56,093 nt of DNA from JAGKXB01 sp964498835 (GCA_964498835.1 CAZCIX010000009.1:1-56093), one strand, 5' to 3'; positions 43,532-53,404 are shown, numbered from the stretch's first letter. Translations and numbers: made by a program. The notes: generated by a model from the sequence alone, not told the origin.

Positions 43532-43542
43532 AAGGAGCCAAT

Positions 43543-44019
43543 ATGAAACGATTCCATGTCCACCTCCATGTGCAAGATCTGCAAGCGAACATCGCGTTTT
43601 ACTCACGCCTGTTTTCTGCCCAACCTGCGCGGATCGAAACTGACTACGTCAAGTGGATGCTTGAAGACCCTCCGGTGAACTTCGCCATCTCAACGCGAGG
43701 CAGCAAGCCTGGCCTCGACCACCTGGGCTTCCAAGTCGATAGTGCCGAGGAGTTGGTTGAGATGAAGGCGGCTGCTCAAAACGCCGACATGGCCATGCTC
43801 GACGAAGGCGAGACGACCTGTTGCTATGCCCGCAGCGACAAACACTGGATCACTGACCCACAAGGCATAGCCTGGGAACAGTTCCATACGCTTGGCGACA
43901 TCCCGTTTTTCAACGAAGCCTCGCAACATACTTCTGGCGCGGCATGTTGCGCACCCACAAAACCAGCTGCAACGGCTTGCTGTGGCCCCGCCACATCCCC
44001 CAAATCCTCTTGCTGCTGA
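43543..44019 (+). CDS. arsI: ArsI/CadI-type C-As lyase
   Basis: 158 residues from the ATG at 43543, with SD AAAGGAG 8 nt before it. Vicinal-oxygen-chelate fold dioxygenase that cleaves the C-As bond of trivalent organoarsenicals. RFHVHLHVQDLQANIAFYSRLF and LDHLGFQVDS provide iron ligands (His), the vicinal pair CC in DEGETTCCYARSDKHWI is the organoarsenical site, and the third ligand Glu is in GIAWEQF. The C-terminal tail carries three further CC pairs, a feature of many members. Second gene of the ars operon, starting 11 bp after arsR. Confidence 0.9.
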   Translation: MKRFHVHLHVQDLQANIAFYSRLFSAQPARIETDYVKWMLEDPPVNFAISTRGSKPGLDHLGFQVDSAEELVEMKAAAQNADMAMLDEGETTCCYARSDKHWITDPQGIAWEQFHTLGDIPFFNEASQHTSGAACCAPTKPAATACCGPATSPKSSCC

Positions 44020-44028
44020 AAGAACAAC

Positions 44029-44535
44029 ATGACCTCTGAATCTAAACCTTTAAATGTCCTTTTCCTGTGCACGCACAACTCTGCTCGCAGTATCTTGGCC
44101 GAAGCCCTGCTGAACCACCTCGGCCAGGGGCGTTTTAAAGCCTACTCGGCAGGCAGCAGCCCACGCGAGAACCAGCAGCCCAATCCGCTGGCACTGGAAA
44201 CGCTGTCCAAGGCGGGCTTGCCGGTGGAAGGCCTCTACAGCAAAAGCTGGGATGAATTCGGTAAGCCCGATGCCCCTCACATGGATTTGGTGATCACCGT
44301 CTGTGACAACGCCGCTGGTGAAGTATGCCCATACTGGCCAGGGCAGCCGGCTACGGCGCACTGGGGTTACGCTGATCCATCGGAAGTCGATGGTGATGAT
44401 GAGAGGAAGCGTCAGGCCTTTCGGCAGACCCTGCACCTGATCCGCAAGCGCCTAGAAATTTTCGTGAATCTTCCACAAAGCAGTCTTGAAAAGCTCACCA
44501 TCGAGAAGACTGCCCGCAACTTATCTCAGAGCTAA
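44029..44535 (+). CDS. arsC: Arsenate reductase, LMW-phosphatase type
   Basis: 168 residues. The P-loop CTHNSARS (C-x5-R) near the N terminus (VLFLCTHNSARSILAEALL) is the arsenate-binding site, and VITVCDNAAGEVCPYWPGQPATAHWGYADPS carries the second Cys region and the acid Asp. Reduces arsenate to arsenite, which Acr3 exports. It starts 9 bp after arsI and ends 2 bp before acr3. The length exceeds the Bacillus enzyme by about 30 C-terminal residues. Confidence 0.93.
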   Translation: MTSESKPLNVLFLCTHNSARSILAEALLNHLGQGRFKAYSAGSSPRENQQPNPLALETLSKAGLPVEGLYSKSWDEFGKPDAPHMDLVITVCDNAAGEVCPYWPGQPATAHWGYADPSEVDGDDERKRQAFRQTLHLIRKRLEIFVNLPQSSLEKLTIEKTARNLSQS

Positions 44536-44537
44536 TC

Positions 44538-45608
44538 ATGAGCATTCAATGTGAAGTGACTACCAAGGTGGCCTCTCAAGCTCCGATGACTATCTTCGAG
44601 AGGTATCTGACGATTTGGGTGTTCTTGTGCATTTTTTTGGGCATAGCGCTTGGACAATTTTTCCCAGATGCCTTTCAGGCCATCGGAGCCATGGAAGTTG
44701 CACAGGTCAATTTGCCCGTAGGGCTGCTGATCTGGGTGATGGTCATCCCGATGCTGGTCAAAGTGGATTTCGGTACCTTGCACGAGGTGCGTCAACATGT
44801 GCGAGGTATCGGAATCACACTGTTTGTGAATTGGCTAGTCAAGCCTTTCTCAATGGCGTTCTTGGGCTGGTTGTTCATCCGCCATTGGTTTGCGCCGCTT
44901 CTGCCTGCAGACCAGATCGACAGCTACATCGCCGGTTTGATCCTGTTGGCTGCCGCTCCCTGCACGGCCATGGTGTTCGTCTGGAGCCGCCTGACCAATG
45001 GTGATCCCTTGTTCACGCTTTCCCAGGTGGCGCTGAACGACACCATCATGGTCTTCGCCTTTGCGCCGTTGGTAGGGTTTTTGCTAGGTATTTCAGCCAT
45101 TACCGTGCCCTGGGACACCCTCATCACCTCGGTGGTCCTCTACATATTGATTCCGGTAATGCTGGCGCAATTGTGGCGTAAATTGTTGTTGGCAAGAGGG
45201 CTGAACGTGTTTGATGCTGTTATGGCCAAGATTGGTCCGTGGTCGATCACGGCTTTGTTGGCAACACTCGTTCTGCTGTTCGCATTCCAGGGGGAGGCTA
45301 TACTCAAGCAACCATTGGTGATTGCTTTGCTGGCTGTTCCTATTCTCATTCAGGTGTTTTTCAACTCGGCATTGGCTTACTGGCTCAATCGCCAAATGGG
45401 AGAAAAACATTCGGTAGCTTGCCCTTCGGCACTCATTGGTGCATCCAACTTTTTTGAGTTAGCTGTGGCAGCTGCAATCAGCCTGTTTGGATTTCAGTCG
45501 GGCGCAGCATTGGCAACAGTTGTTGGCGTGCTCATTGAGGTTCCAGTAATGCTGTTAGTAGTACGCGTTGTCAACCAGTCCCGGGGTTGGTACACATCCA
45601 AACAATGA
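44538..45608 (+). CDS. acr3: Arsenite efflux permease ACR3
   Basis: 356 residues with ten membrane spans, bile/arsenite/riboflavin-transporter superfamily. Conserved segments: WVMVIPMLVKVDFGTL, LAAAPCTAMVFVWSRLTNGDPLFTLSQVALNDTIMVF (the Cys in APCTAMVFVWS is essential in ACR3) and IGASNFFELAVAAAI. Last gene of the operon, ATG 2 bp after arsC. No arsH, arsM or arsP follows. Confidence 0.94.
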   Translation: MSIQCEVTTKVASQAPMTIFERYLTIWVFLCIFLGIALGQFFPDAFQAIGAMEVAQVNLPVGLLIWVMVIPMLVKVDFGTLHEVRQHVRGIGITLFVNWLVKPFSMAFLGWLFIRHWFAPLLPADQIDSYIAGLILLAAAPCTAMVFVWSRLTNGDPLFTLSQVALNDTIMVFAFAPLVGFLLGISAITVPWDTLITSVVLYILIPVMLAQLWRKLLLARGLNVFDAVMAKIGPWSITALLATLVLLFAFQGEAILKQPLVIALLAVPILIQVFFNSALAYWLNRQMGEKHSVACPSALIGASNFFELAVAAAISLFGFQSGAALATVVGVLIEVPVMLLVVRVVNQSRGWYTSKQ

Positions 45609-45882
45609 TCAACATACCTGCTGAGTAAACACTATCTGCACAAAATCGCTCGCTGCTCATTCCACAAAAGCGATGTGCCAATCGCTCAATACCATTCGGG
45701 TAGATCCAAACCCTCAATGGCACCCTTGAGCAAGAACGGGATGGTGGCGCGTGTGTGTTGCAACAGGTGCACAGACTGACCTTCAAGATGGACTGCACAG
45801 CTTCCCAGGTACTGGGTTCAATCAGATGTGTGATTCACAGACAGAGGATTTACAACAATTAAAACTGTGGAGGTAATTTGAT
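45609..45882. other. Region after the ars operon, probable gene remnants
   Basis: No intact gene. On the minus strand a 43-codon open stretch (about 45686-45817) ends in HLLQHTRATIPFLLKGAIEGL and DLPEWY, then stop. It reads like the C-terminal end of a degraded gene that I cannot name. Confidence 0.35.
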
Positions 45883-45936
45883 ATGAGCGACACAAAAACC
45901 AAAAGGGGTTATAGACCGAAATCTATAACCCCTTGA
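45883..45936 (+). CDS. 17-codon ORF with strong ribosome site, likely 5' remnant
   Basis: MSDTKTKRGYRPKSITP, preceded by GGAGG 8 nt before the ATG. Its second half is the tRNA-Arg terminator hairpin read in the opposite direction. It looks like the first codons of a lost gene joined to the tRNA flank at an insertion or deletion boundary. Expression uncertain. Confidence 0.3.
   Translation: MSDTKTKRGYRPKSITP
45902..45935 (-). terminator. Terminator of tRNA-Arg
   Basis: 12-bp perfect stem (AAGGGGTTATAG / CTATAACCCCTT), followed on the minus strand by TTTTGGTTTTT. It begins just after the CCA end of tRNA-Arg. Confidence 0.85.
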
Positions 45937-45939
45937 ATT

Positions 45940-46016
45940 TGGTGCGGCTGGCAGGAATCGAACCCACGACCCCTTGGTTCGTAGCCAAGTACTCTATCCA
46001 GCTGAGCTACAGCCGC
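45940..46016 (-). tRNA. tRNA-Arg (anticodon ACG)
   Basis: 77 nt with encoded CCA. Acceptor GCGGCTG pairs with CAGCCGC; anticodon stem CTTGG/CCAAG with loop CTACGAA (ACG, read as ICG); T arm GGGTTCGATTCC. Confidence 0.96.
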
Positions 46017-46086
46017 GAAAGCCTGAAATTATAACACAGACTTGCTTGATCATAAAAGCCTTGATCGCGCTTTTTATTACAAACTT

Positions 46087-46180
46087 TGGCGGAGACGAAG
46101 GGATTCGAACCCTTGATACAGGTTTAAGCCCGTATGCTCCCTTAGCAGGGGAGTGCCTTCGACCTCTCGGCCACGTCTCC
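46087..46180 (-). tRNA. tRNA-Ser (anticodon GCT)
   Basis: 94 nt class II tRNA with encoded CCA. Acceptor GGAGACG/CGTCTCC, anticodon loop CTGCTAA between CTCCC and GGGAG, long variable arm ATACGGGCTTAAACCTGTAT, T arm GGGTTCGAATCCC. Confidence 0.96.
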
Positions 46181-46269
46181 ACACTTTTACTAATATGCCG
46201 CATTCGTTATTAATACGACGAATTCAGCGAAGAACGAGATAATAGCTGCTTGCAACCACTTGGTCAATC

Positions 46270-47526
46270 TTATTGCTCGCTATTTTCGAGACCAAATGCT
46301 TTATGCAACGCGCGTACGGCTAATTCCATGTATTTTTCATCGATCAAAACGGAAATTTTAATTTCAGAAGTGGAAATCATCAGGATATTAATGCCCTCTT
46401 CCGACAAAGTGCGGAACATTTTGGATGCGATACCGACGTGGCTACGCATGCCGACACCGACCACCGAAACCTTGGATACTTTGGTATCGCCACTGATACT
46501 GCCAGCACCGATATGTGCTTTGACGTGTTGGTCTAATACGTCCATAGATTTGGCGTATTCACCGCGTGGTACTGTAAAGGTAAAGTCTGTTTTGCCTTCT
46601 ACCGATTGATTTTGAATAATCATATCGACTTCGATATTGGCATCCGCAACTGGGCCTAGAATTTGATAAGCAATGCCTGGTTTATCTGGGACGCCTAATA
46701 CAGTAATTTTTGCTTCATCGCGATTAAATGCGATACCAGAAATAACAGCTTGTTCCATGTGTGTATCTTCCTCAAACGAAATCAGGGTGCCGGAATTTTT
46801 TTCTTCTTCCAGCGCAATCAATGGGTCAGTCAATGACGATAAGACGCGAGTGGGTACGCGATAATTACCGGCGAATTCAACCGAGCGAATTTGCAATACT
46901 TTTGAACCGAGCGATGCCATTTCTAGCATTTCTTCAAACGTCACGGTTTTTAAACGACGGGCTTCTGATACTACTCTAGGATCAGTTGTATACACGCCAT
47001 CGACGTCGGTATAAATCAAACATTCCTGTGCTTTTAAGGCAGCCGCTACTGCGACAGCGGAAGTATCAGAACCACCACGACCAAGGGTTGCGATATTGCC
47101 GTCATCATCCACGCCTTGGAAACCAGCAATAATAACGATCTTGCCAGCGTCCAAATCACGCCGCACTCTAGCGTCATCAATCGATTGGATACGTGCTTTG
47201 GTAAAGGCGGAATCGGTTTTAATCGGCACTTGCCAACCAGTATAAGAAACTGCTTGTTTGCCAAGCGCTAACAAAGCCATGGACAACAAACCAATAGAAA
47301 CTTGCTCTCCAGTAGAAGCAATCATATCCAACTCGCGTGGATCAGGTTGTGCCATGATTTCTTTGGCTAGGCCGATTAAACGATTGGTTTCGCCCGACAT
47401 GGCGGATGGCACCACCACAACTTGATAACCAGCGTCATGCCACTTTGCAACACGCATGGCGACGTTTTTGATGCGCTCAGTCGAACCCATCGATGTACCA
47501 CCGTATTTATGAACGTATAAAGCCAT
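46270..47526 (-). CDS. lysC: Aspartokinase
   Basis: 418 residues. It phosphorylates aspartate, the entry to lysine, threonine, methionine and diaminopimelate synthesis. Kinase domain: VHKYGGTSMGSTERIKNVA, GRGGSDTSAVAVAAAL, YTDVDGVYTTDPRVV. Two C-terminal ACT domains (EAKITVLGVPDKPGIAYQIL; VSVVGVGMRSHVGIASKMF) bind feedback inhibitors. In many Burkholderiales tilS lies upstream and tRNA-Ser downstream; here tRNA-Ser is conserved but mutS stands upstream and divergent. Confidence 0.95.
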   Translation of the reverse strand: MALYVHKYGGTSMGSTERIKNVAMRVAKWHDAGYQVVVVPSAMSGETNRLIGLAKEIMAQPDPRELDMIASTGEQVSIGLLSMALLALGKQAVSYTGWQVPIKTDSAFTKARIQSIDDARVRRDLDAGKIVIIAGFQGVDDDGNIATLGRGGSDTSAVAVAAALKAQECLIYTDVDGVYTTDPRVVSEARRLKTVTFEEMLEMASLGSKVLQIRSVEFAGNYRVPTRVLSSLTDPLIALEEEKNSGTLISFEEDTHMEQAVISGIAFNRDEAKITVLGVPDKPGIAYQILGPVADANIEVDMIIQNQSVEGKTDFTFTVPRGEYAKSMDVLDQHVKAHIGAGSISGDTKVSKVSVVGVGMRSHVGIASKMFRTLSEEGINILMISTSEIKISVLIDEKYMELAVRALHKAFGLENSEQ

Positions 47527-47753
47527 AATAATTGGAAATTAAATGAAAATTAATTGGAGATTCATTGCAAAAAGCGGGGATAAAAAAGCAGGGGGTGACT
47601 GTACATGTTGCAGCGCAAAATGACAAGTAGCTACTGCTTAATCATGAGATAATTTCGCCTCATTTTTGCGCATTACCAACCATAAATCGCTTATCCATCA
47701 AGCCGCCCATATGGACATCAGCGGCACAAAAAATATAGTTAAAACAACGCTTT
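47527..47753. other. Intergenic region, lysC/mutS divergent
   Basis: 227 bp holding the promoters for both genes. I see no clear consensus boxes. No ribosome site stands before the mutS ATG at 47754. Confidence 0.4.
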
Positions 47754-50653
47754 ATGGCATTATCCGAATCCAAACATACCCCCATGATGCAGCAGTACCT
47801 GCATATCAAAGCCAACTACCCTCATACACTCGTGTTTTATCGTATGGGAGATTTTTACGAGCTATTTTTTGAGGACGCAGAAAAAGCTTCCCGCTTGCTA
47901 GGTATCACCTTGACACAGCGAGGTAGTTCGGACGGAGCGCCGATTAAGATGGCGGGCGTGCCTTTTCATGCGGCAGATCAGTATTTGGCTAAGCTGGTCA
48001 AAATGGGGGAATCGATCGCGATTTGCGAACAGATTGGCGATCCTGCCACCAGTAAAGGGCCGGTAGAGCGAAAAGTCATGCGTGTCGTGACGCCCGGTAC
48101 GCTGACGGATTCCAATTTATTACCAGAAAAATCCGACCAACCCTTGCTGGCGCTGCATGTCGTCAACCAACGTAAAACATTCAGCATCGGTCTGGCGTGG
48201 CTTTCCATGGCAAGCGGCGCATTAAAGTTGATGGAATTTTCTGTCGAAGTCAAAAACATGCAGGATTTACAGCAAGTCGGCAAGCGTTTGCAACAAGAGC
48301 TCGAGCGCATCATGCCAGCTGAAGTTTTATGGGCCGAAGATGCAAAAAGCATGGTTGATGAACTTCATTTGATTCAAACCAAAACCACGCCACCACCCTC
48401 TTTTCTTCCAGATTGGCATTTCGATACGCAACAGGGTAAAAAATCCCTGCAAGCACAACTTGCCGTTGCCAGCTTAACCGGCTTTGGCGCTGAAGAGTTG
48501 TACACAGCGATAGGCGCAGCGGGTGCCTTGTTGCGTTACGCCAAAGCGACGCAAGGCAAGGATTTACAGCATGTGCGTAGTTTGAACGTGGAATCGGAAA
48601 ACGAATTTATCGGCCTGGATGGCACAACACGGCGCAATCTGGAATTAACCGAAACCATACGCGGACAAGAATCCCCGACGCTGTTTTCCCTACTCGATCA
48701 TTGCCGCACCACCATGGGTTCGCGCATGTTGCGTCACTGGCTGCATCATGCCAAACGCGATCAAACCGTAGCGAGAGCGCGGCACCANNNNNNNNNNNNN
48801 NNNNNNNNNNNNNNNNNNNNNNNNNNNNNNNNNNNNNNNNNNNNNNNNNNNNNNNNNNNNNNNNNNNNNNNNNNNNNNNNNNNNNNNGTCACTGGCTGCA
48901 TCATGCCAAACGCGATCAAACCGTAGCGAGAGCGCGGCACCAGGCGATTAATGCATTAATTCGAGCCGATGCTGGCCATGGATTAACAACAGCTTTGGGA
49001 TTAATACCCGACATTGAACGCATCAGCAGCCGCATTGCGCTGATGTCAGCGCGGCCACGCGATCTAGCGAGTTTGCGTGCTGGGTTAGAACAATTACCAA
49101 TCTTGCGTATGGCGGTGTCACATTGCATCGCCAGCCATAATCTTCATGACATCAATGACATTGATATTAATAACGATGTTGCCATTGCTGCACCGCTGCT
49201 TAAAACTATTCACGCTAATTTAGCCACACCAAATGCCTGCCTGGATTTGCTGACGCGTGCTATTGCCACTGAACCAGCTGCACTAGTGCGTGATGGTGGC
49301 GTAATTGCACCTGGTTTTGATGCGGAGTTGGATGAGTTGCGTGGATTGTCCGAGAACGCCGGCCAGTTTTTAATTGATCTAGAAACACGGGAACGAGAGC
49401 GTACCGGCATTGCCAATTTGCGAGTTGAATACAACAAAGTGCATGGCTTTTACATCGAAGTCACCAACGGACAAAGCGATAAAGTGCCAGACAATTACCG
49501 CCGCCGCCAAACGCTAAAAAACGCTGAGCGCTACATTACGCCAGAATTAAAAGCCTTTGAAGATAAAGCCCTGTCAGCGCAAGAGCGTGCTTTGGTGCGA
49601 GAAAAATATTTGTACGAGCAGTTGTTACTTAACTTAGCGCCACACATCGAACCCTTGCAAATCATCGCGCAGGCATTAGCGCAATTGGATACCTTGCTAG
49701 CCTTGGCACAGCATGCCACGCGCAACAATTGGTGCGCTCCGCAATTGGTGGCGGAACCTGGGATTGTAATCAAACAAGGTCGCCATCCGGTGGTGGAAAA
49801 TCAGATTGAACGCTTTATTGCCAATGACTGCCAATTCGACAGCAAACGCAAATTACTCTTGATCACTGGCCCGAATATGGGCGGTAAATCGACGTATATG
49901 CGCCAGGTTGCGCTGATCACCCTACTCGCTTACATCGGCAGTTATGTGCCCGCCAGCGAGGCAGTGATTGGCCCCATCGACCGCATTTTTACTCGCATAG
50001 GCGCAGCGGATGATTTGGCCGGTGGACGTTCAACCTTTATGGTAGAAATGACTGAATCGGCAGCGATTTTGAATGGTGCGACCGAACATTCGCTGGTATT
50101 AATGGATGAAGTCGGTCGCGGCACCTCAACTTTCGATGGTTTGGCACTGGCGTTTGCGATTGCCAAGCATTTAATCGAAAACAGCCGTAGCTTCACCCTA
50201 TTTGCCACCCATTACTTTGAATTGACCCAATTACCAGACACACATCCGACTGCGGCCAATGTGCATTTATCCGCCATTGAACACAAAGAAAGCATCGTGT
50301 TCCTGCACGCCGTGCAAGCCGGTCCCGCATCACAAAGCTATGGTTTGCAAGTCGCACAATTAGCTGGTCTACCACAAACCGTGATTCGTACCGCACGCAA
50401 ACATTTGGCTTTATTGGAAGCCCACTCCATCCAGGCAACGCCGCAATTGGATTTGTTTGCATCAGTTCAACATGAATTACCTGATGTAGATGAGGATGAG
50501 GATGAGGATGAAAATGAAAATGACAATAACGCAGACAAAGCAAATGCGATTAATGCATTGCTGGTCGCACTGGAGGAACTTGATCCAGACGAATTAACAC
50601 CGCGTGAGGCATTGGATGCGTTGTATCAATTAAAAAATCATATAAAAACGTAA
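47754..50653 (+). CDS. mutS: DNA mismatch-repair protein MutS, split by an assembly gap
   Basis: The gene contains 100 Ns (48788-48887). The 55 bp before and after the Ns are identical; removing 155 bp joins both halves in one frame of 914 codons, a normal MutS length. N-terminal mismatch-recognition domain has the F-x-E motif (FYRMGDFYELFFEDA). The ATPase domain has LLITGPNMGGKSTYMRQVALI, LVLMDEVGRGTSTFDGLALAFAIAKHL and FATHYFELTQL. A Glu/Asp-rich linker encoded by GATGAG repeats (50484-50525) precedes the C-terminal dimerisation helix (ALEELDPDELTPREALDALYQLK). It recognises mispaired bases with MutL (not in window). Not a pseudogene. Confidence 0.95.
48788..48887. other. Assembly gap (100 N) inside mutS
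   Basis: 100 N flanked by identical 55-bp sequences (48733-48787 and 48888-48942). The contigs overlap, so the true gap is most likely minus 55 bp. Confidence 0.95.
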
Positions 50654-50668
50654 AAACACATAAAAATC

Positions 50669-51628
50669 ATGCAAGATAAATTACAAAAATTCATGTTTGA
50701 ACACGCCGCTATCCGTGGCGAACTGGTAGAAATTTCTGAAGCCTGGCAACAAGTCCAAGCACGCTACGATTATCCCGATGCGGTCAAAAAATTATTAGGT
50801 GAAATGCTGGCGGCAGCGATGCTGTTATCCGCCAATTTGAAATTCAATGGCACACTCATCATGCAAATCCATGGTGATGGGCCGGTACGCCTACTGGTAG
50901 TCGAATGCGACGCTGCATTGCAGTTGCGCGCCACCGCCAAATTGGCACCCAATGCAACCATCGCCCCTGATGCCAGCTTGTCGGAGTTAGTACATGTGCA
51001 TGGCAATGGCCGCTTCATCATGACGCTGGCACCCAAAAACCCCTTGCCTGGTCAACAGGTTTATCAAGGCATCGTACCTCTGGATGGTGACAATATTGCC
51101 AGCGTGATTGAGTATTACATGCTGCACTCCGAACAATTGGATACTAAATTGTGGCTGGCGGCAGATCAGAATGTATCACGTGGTTTATTGCTACAAAAAC
51201 TGCCGCAGGCTCAACACGACAGCCCATCCTCAGAACAAGATGAAAATTTAAGCCCAGAGAACCATGAAGATCCGTTGGAAACATGGAACCGCACTGTCAT
51301 GCTCGCTTCCACTTTGAAATATGAAGAATTATTAACGACCGACATCCAACATTTGATGCACAATTTATTTTGGGAAGAAACGATCAGAGTATTTGACGCA
51401 CAACATCCTAGTTTTCATTGTTCTTGCAATCGTGAAAAAGTCGGCAATATGCTGAAAATGCTAGGACAAACTGAAATTGAAGCAGGATTAGCAGAACAAG
51501 AAACACTAGATATCGCCTGTGATTTTTGCGGCTTACATTACAGTTTCGACAAAATTGACTGCGCACAATTGTTTTTGGATGAGAGTGGAGTAGATGTCAT
51601 TACGGATACAAACCACAGCAAACATTAA
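50669..51628 (+). CDS. hslO: Hsp33 redox-regulated chaperone
   Basis: 319 residues. Holdase activated by oxidation. The C-terminal zinc/redox switch has the four Cys as CxC (FHCSCNREKVGNMLKML) and CxxC (IACDFCGLHYSFD). The N-terminal core has KLLGEMLAAAMLLSANLKFNG and QIHGDGPVRLLVVE, and a middle QVYQGIVPLDGDNIASVIEYYMLHSEQL. A Ser/Glu-rich insert (residues about 185-210) is longer than usual. It starts 15 bp after mutS and may be co-transcribed. Confidence 0.95.
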   Translation: MQDKLQKFMFEHAAIRGELVEISEAWQQVQARYDYPDAVKKLLGEMLAAAMLLSANLKFNGTLIMQIHGDGPVRLLVVECDAALQLRATAKLAPNATIAPDASLSELVHVHGNGRFIMTLAPKNPLPGQQVYQGIVPLDGDNIASVIEYYMLHSEQLDTKLWLAADQNVSRGLLLQKLPQAQHDSPSSEQDENLSPENHEDPLETWNRTVMLASTLKYEELLTTDIQHLMHNLFWEETIRVFDAQHPSFHCSCNREKVGNMLKMLGQTEIEAGLAEQETLDIACDFCGLHYSFDKIDCAQLFLDESGVDVITDTNHSKH

Positions 51629-51784
51629 TCACGCAGTTGTATTGCATTAAAAATTATTCCTGTTTTGTATTTTTGTATTACTGCATTCCATTTTCGAACC
51701 AAATAAGTTACCCTGTGGAAACATTGACGAGATTCACAATCTTGATAACGTCAATAATGTCAACAACGCAAAGGGGAAATGAAA

Positions 51785-53341
51785 ATGCATAAAAATAACA
51801 AACTAATAGACCTGACAATTTTTTATTGCTTTTCAGCAATATTAAGTGCGAGTGGTGCTGTTCAAGCTGCGTGTAATGATCTTGCTGTTTATCCAAGTAT
51901 AAAAATCAATTGGTCTGACTGCGATAAAACATCAGCACCTTTAGGCAACGCCTATCTTTTTATGGCAAATCTTAGCAATGCAAAATTTAATAAGGCCAAT
52001 CTCAGTAGTGCTCAGCTTGGCCTTGCCAATGTAAGTGGAGCAGATTTTACCGATGCCAATTTAAGCAATACGTCGTTTTACGGGGTTGATTTGACCAAAG
52101 TAGGCAAGATGAATACTCACGGTACTTTTGACCGAACAAATTTCTACGGTGCCAATCTTTCAGGGATGGATTTTTCTGGTGCAACATTAGGTTTTTCCAC
52201 GTTCACAAATGCCAATCTTTCAAGGGTCAATTTCAGCAAGGCCAATTTAAGCTATCAATGGGCCGCTGCCAACTTCAACAATGCCAACTTAACTGAGGCT
52301 AATTTAACTGAAGCCAACCTTTTCTGGGTCGACTTTACGGGCGCAAAATTCGTTCGAGCAAATCTCACTGGGGCCAATTTAAGTCGAGCCATACTAAACA
52401 AGGTCGATTTTACGGGGGCCAATCTTACCAAGACCAATCTTATTGGTGTCATGTGGCCATCAAGTGCAACACTTGCTGGTGTCAATTTTACTGATGCAAA
52501 GCTTTCTGCAGGTGGGGGAGCAAATTCTAATTTGAATAGAGCAAATTTTACCGACTCAAAACTGATTAGAGCAGACCTCACTCAAGCAGTACTCACCGAT
52601 GCAAATTTCAGCAAAGCGGACTTAACTGGTGCTAATTTTGATCATGCTGACCTCAGCGGTGCCAATGTCAGCAACGCAACGCTAACTGGGATTAATGTAA
52701 ACTGGGCTAACCTTTCAAGAATTGATTTCACCAGCATTAAATGGGCAGTCGATGCGAAGTTGGATTATGGGAATTTTACTGATGCCAATTTCTCTGGCAC
52801 GGTCATGCTTCAGGCAAAACTATCAGAAACCAAACTGATTAACGCCAATCTCAACAAGACAAATTTGACAGAAGCCAATCTCACCAGAGCCAATCTGACT
52901 GGTGCCAAGCTTGACGGCACCATTTTTAGCAAAGCAGATTTGACTGGCGCAAACCTGACCAAAACAGACTTAACTACTGCAGATTTCTCAGGCGCCAATC
53001 TGAAGTCAGCTAATTTAACTGAACAAAATTTAAGTAAAGCAACATGGATACCAACAGTAAAACTAGTAGGGGCTAATTTAACAAGCACAAATCTTTCGGG
53101 ACTTTCATTCGTGAAAGCAGATTTAAGCAATGCCAATCTGACTAGTGCAAATCTTAGCAATGCAAATCTTAGTAATACAAATCTAACTAAAGCAGACTTG
53201 AGTAAGGCAAATTTAACCAAGGTAAATCTTACCGGTGCCAATCTTAGCAAAACGAATTTGAGCAATGCCGATCTTTCAGGCGCAACCTGGACAGATGGCA
53301 AGAAGATTTGTGCTAATGGCAGTATTGGGAAATGTAAATAA
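51785..53341 (+). CDS. Secreted pentapeptide-repeat protein
   Basis: 518 residues from the ATG at 51785, which has AGGGG 8 nt upstream; the ATG at 51779 is too near to it. Signal peptide about residues 1-32 (IFYCFSAILSASGAVQA, cleavage before ACND). From residue 60 to the end the protein is almost pure A(N/D)LxxAN-type pentapeptide repeats with Asn, Ser, Thr and Phe rich positions (TDANLSNTSF, TGANLTKTDL), forming a right-handed beta-helix. No other domain. It ends with a small Cys pair motif (KKICANGSIGKCK). Three or four interrupting segments (WPSSATLAGVNF, WIPTVKLVGANL, WAVDAKLDYGNF) recur and may mark corners or caps of the helix. Function unknown; exported by Sec. Confidence 0.85.
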   Translation: MHKNNKLIDLTIFYCFSAILSASGAVQAACNDLAVYPSIKINWSDCDKTSAPLGNAYLFMANLSNAKFNKANLSSAQLGLANVSGADFTDANLSNTSFYGVDLTKVGKMNTHGTFDRTNFYGANLSGMDFSGATLGFSTFTNANLSRVNFSKANLSYQWAAANFNNANLTEANLTEANLFWVDFTGAKFVRANLTGANLSRAILNKVDFTGANLTKTNLIGVMWPSSATLAGVNFTDAKLSAGGGANSNLNRANFTDSKLIRADLTQAVLTDANFSKADLTGANFDHADLSGANVSNATLTGINVNWANLSRIDFTSIKWAVDAKLDYGNFTDANFSGTVMLQAKLSETKLINANLNKTNLTEANLTRANLTGAKLDGTIFSKADLTGANLTKTDLTTADFSGANLKSANLTEQNLSKATWIPTVKLVGANLTSTNLSGLSFVKADLSNANLTSANLSNANLSNTNLTKADLSKANLTKVNLTGANLSKTNLSNADLSGATWTDGKKICANGSIGKCK

Positions 53342-53404
53342 ATATTGAATCAACATTCGGCGCTGGTTTGGATACGAATATTGTGGATGCTTCTGTTAAG
53401 GCGA

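Noticed and set aside
37100..45900. Prophage or integrative element with its own integrase
   Set aside because: No integrase, transposase, phage structural or conjugation gene is visible; only the flanking repeat suggests past mobility.
47754..48926. mutS read as two truncated pseudogenes
   Set aside because: The break is 100 N between identical 55-bp ends; merging restores a full frame.
52810..53301. Minus-strand frame inside the pentapeptide gene
   Set aside because: A mirror of the repeats (Leu/Ala/Lys-rich) without ribosome site or family similarity.
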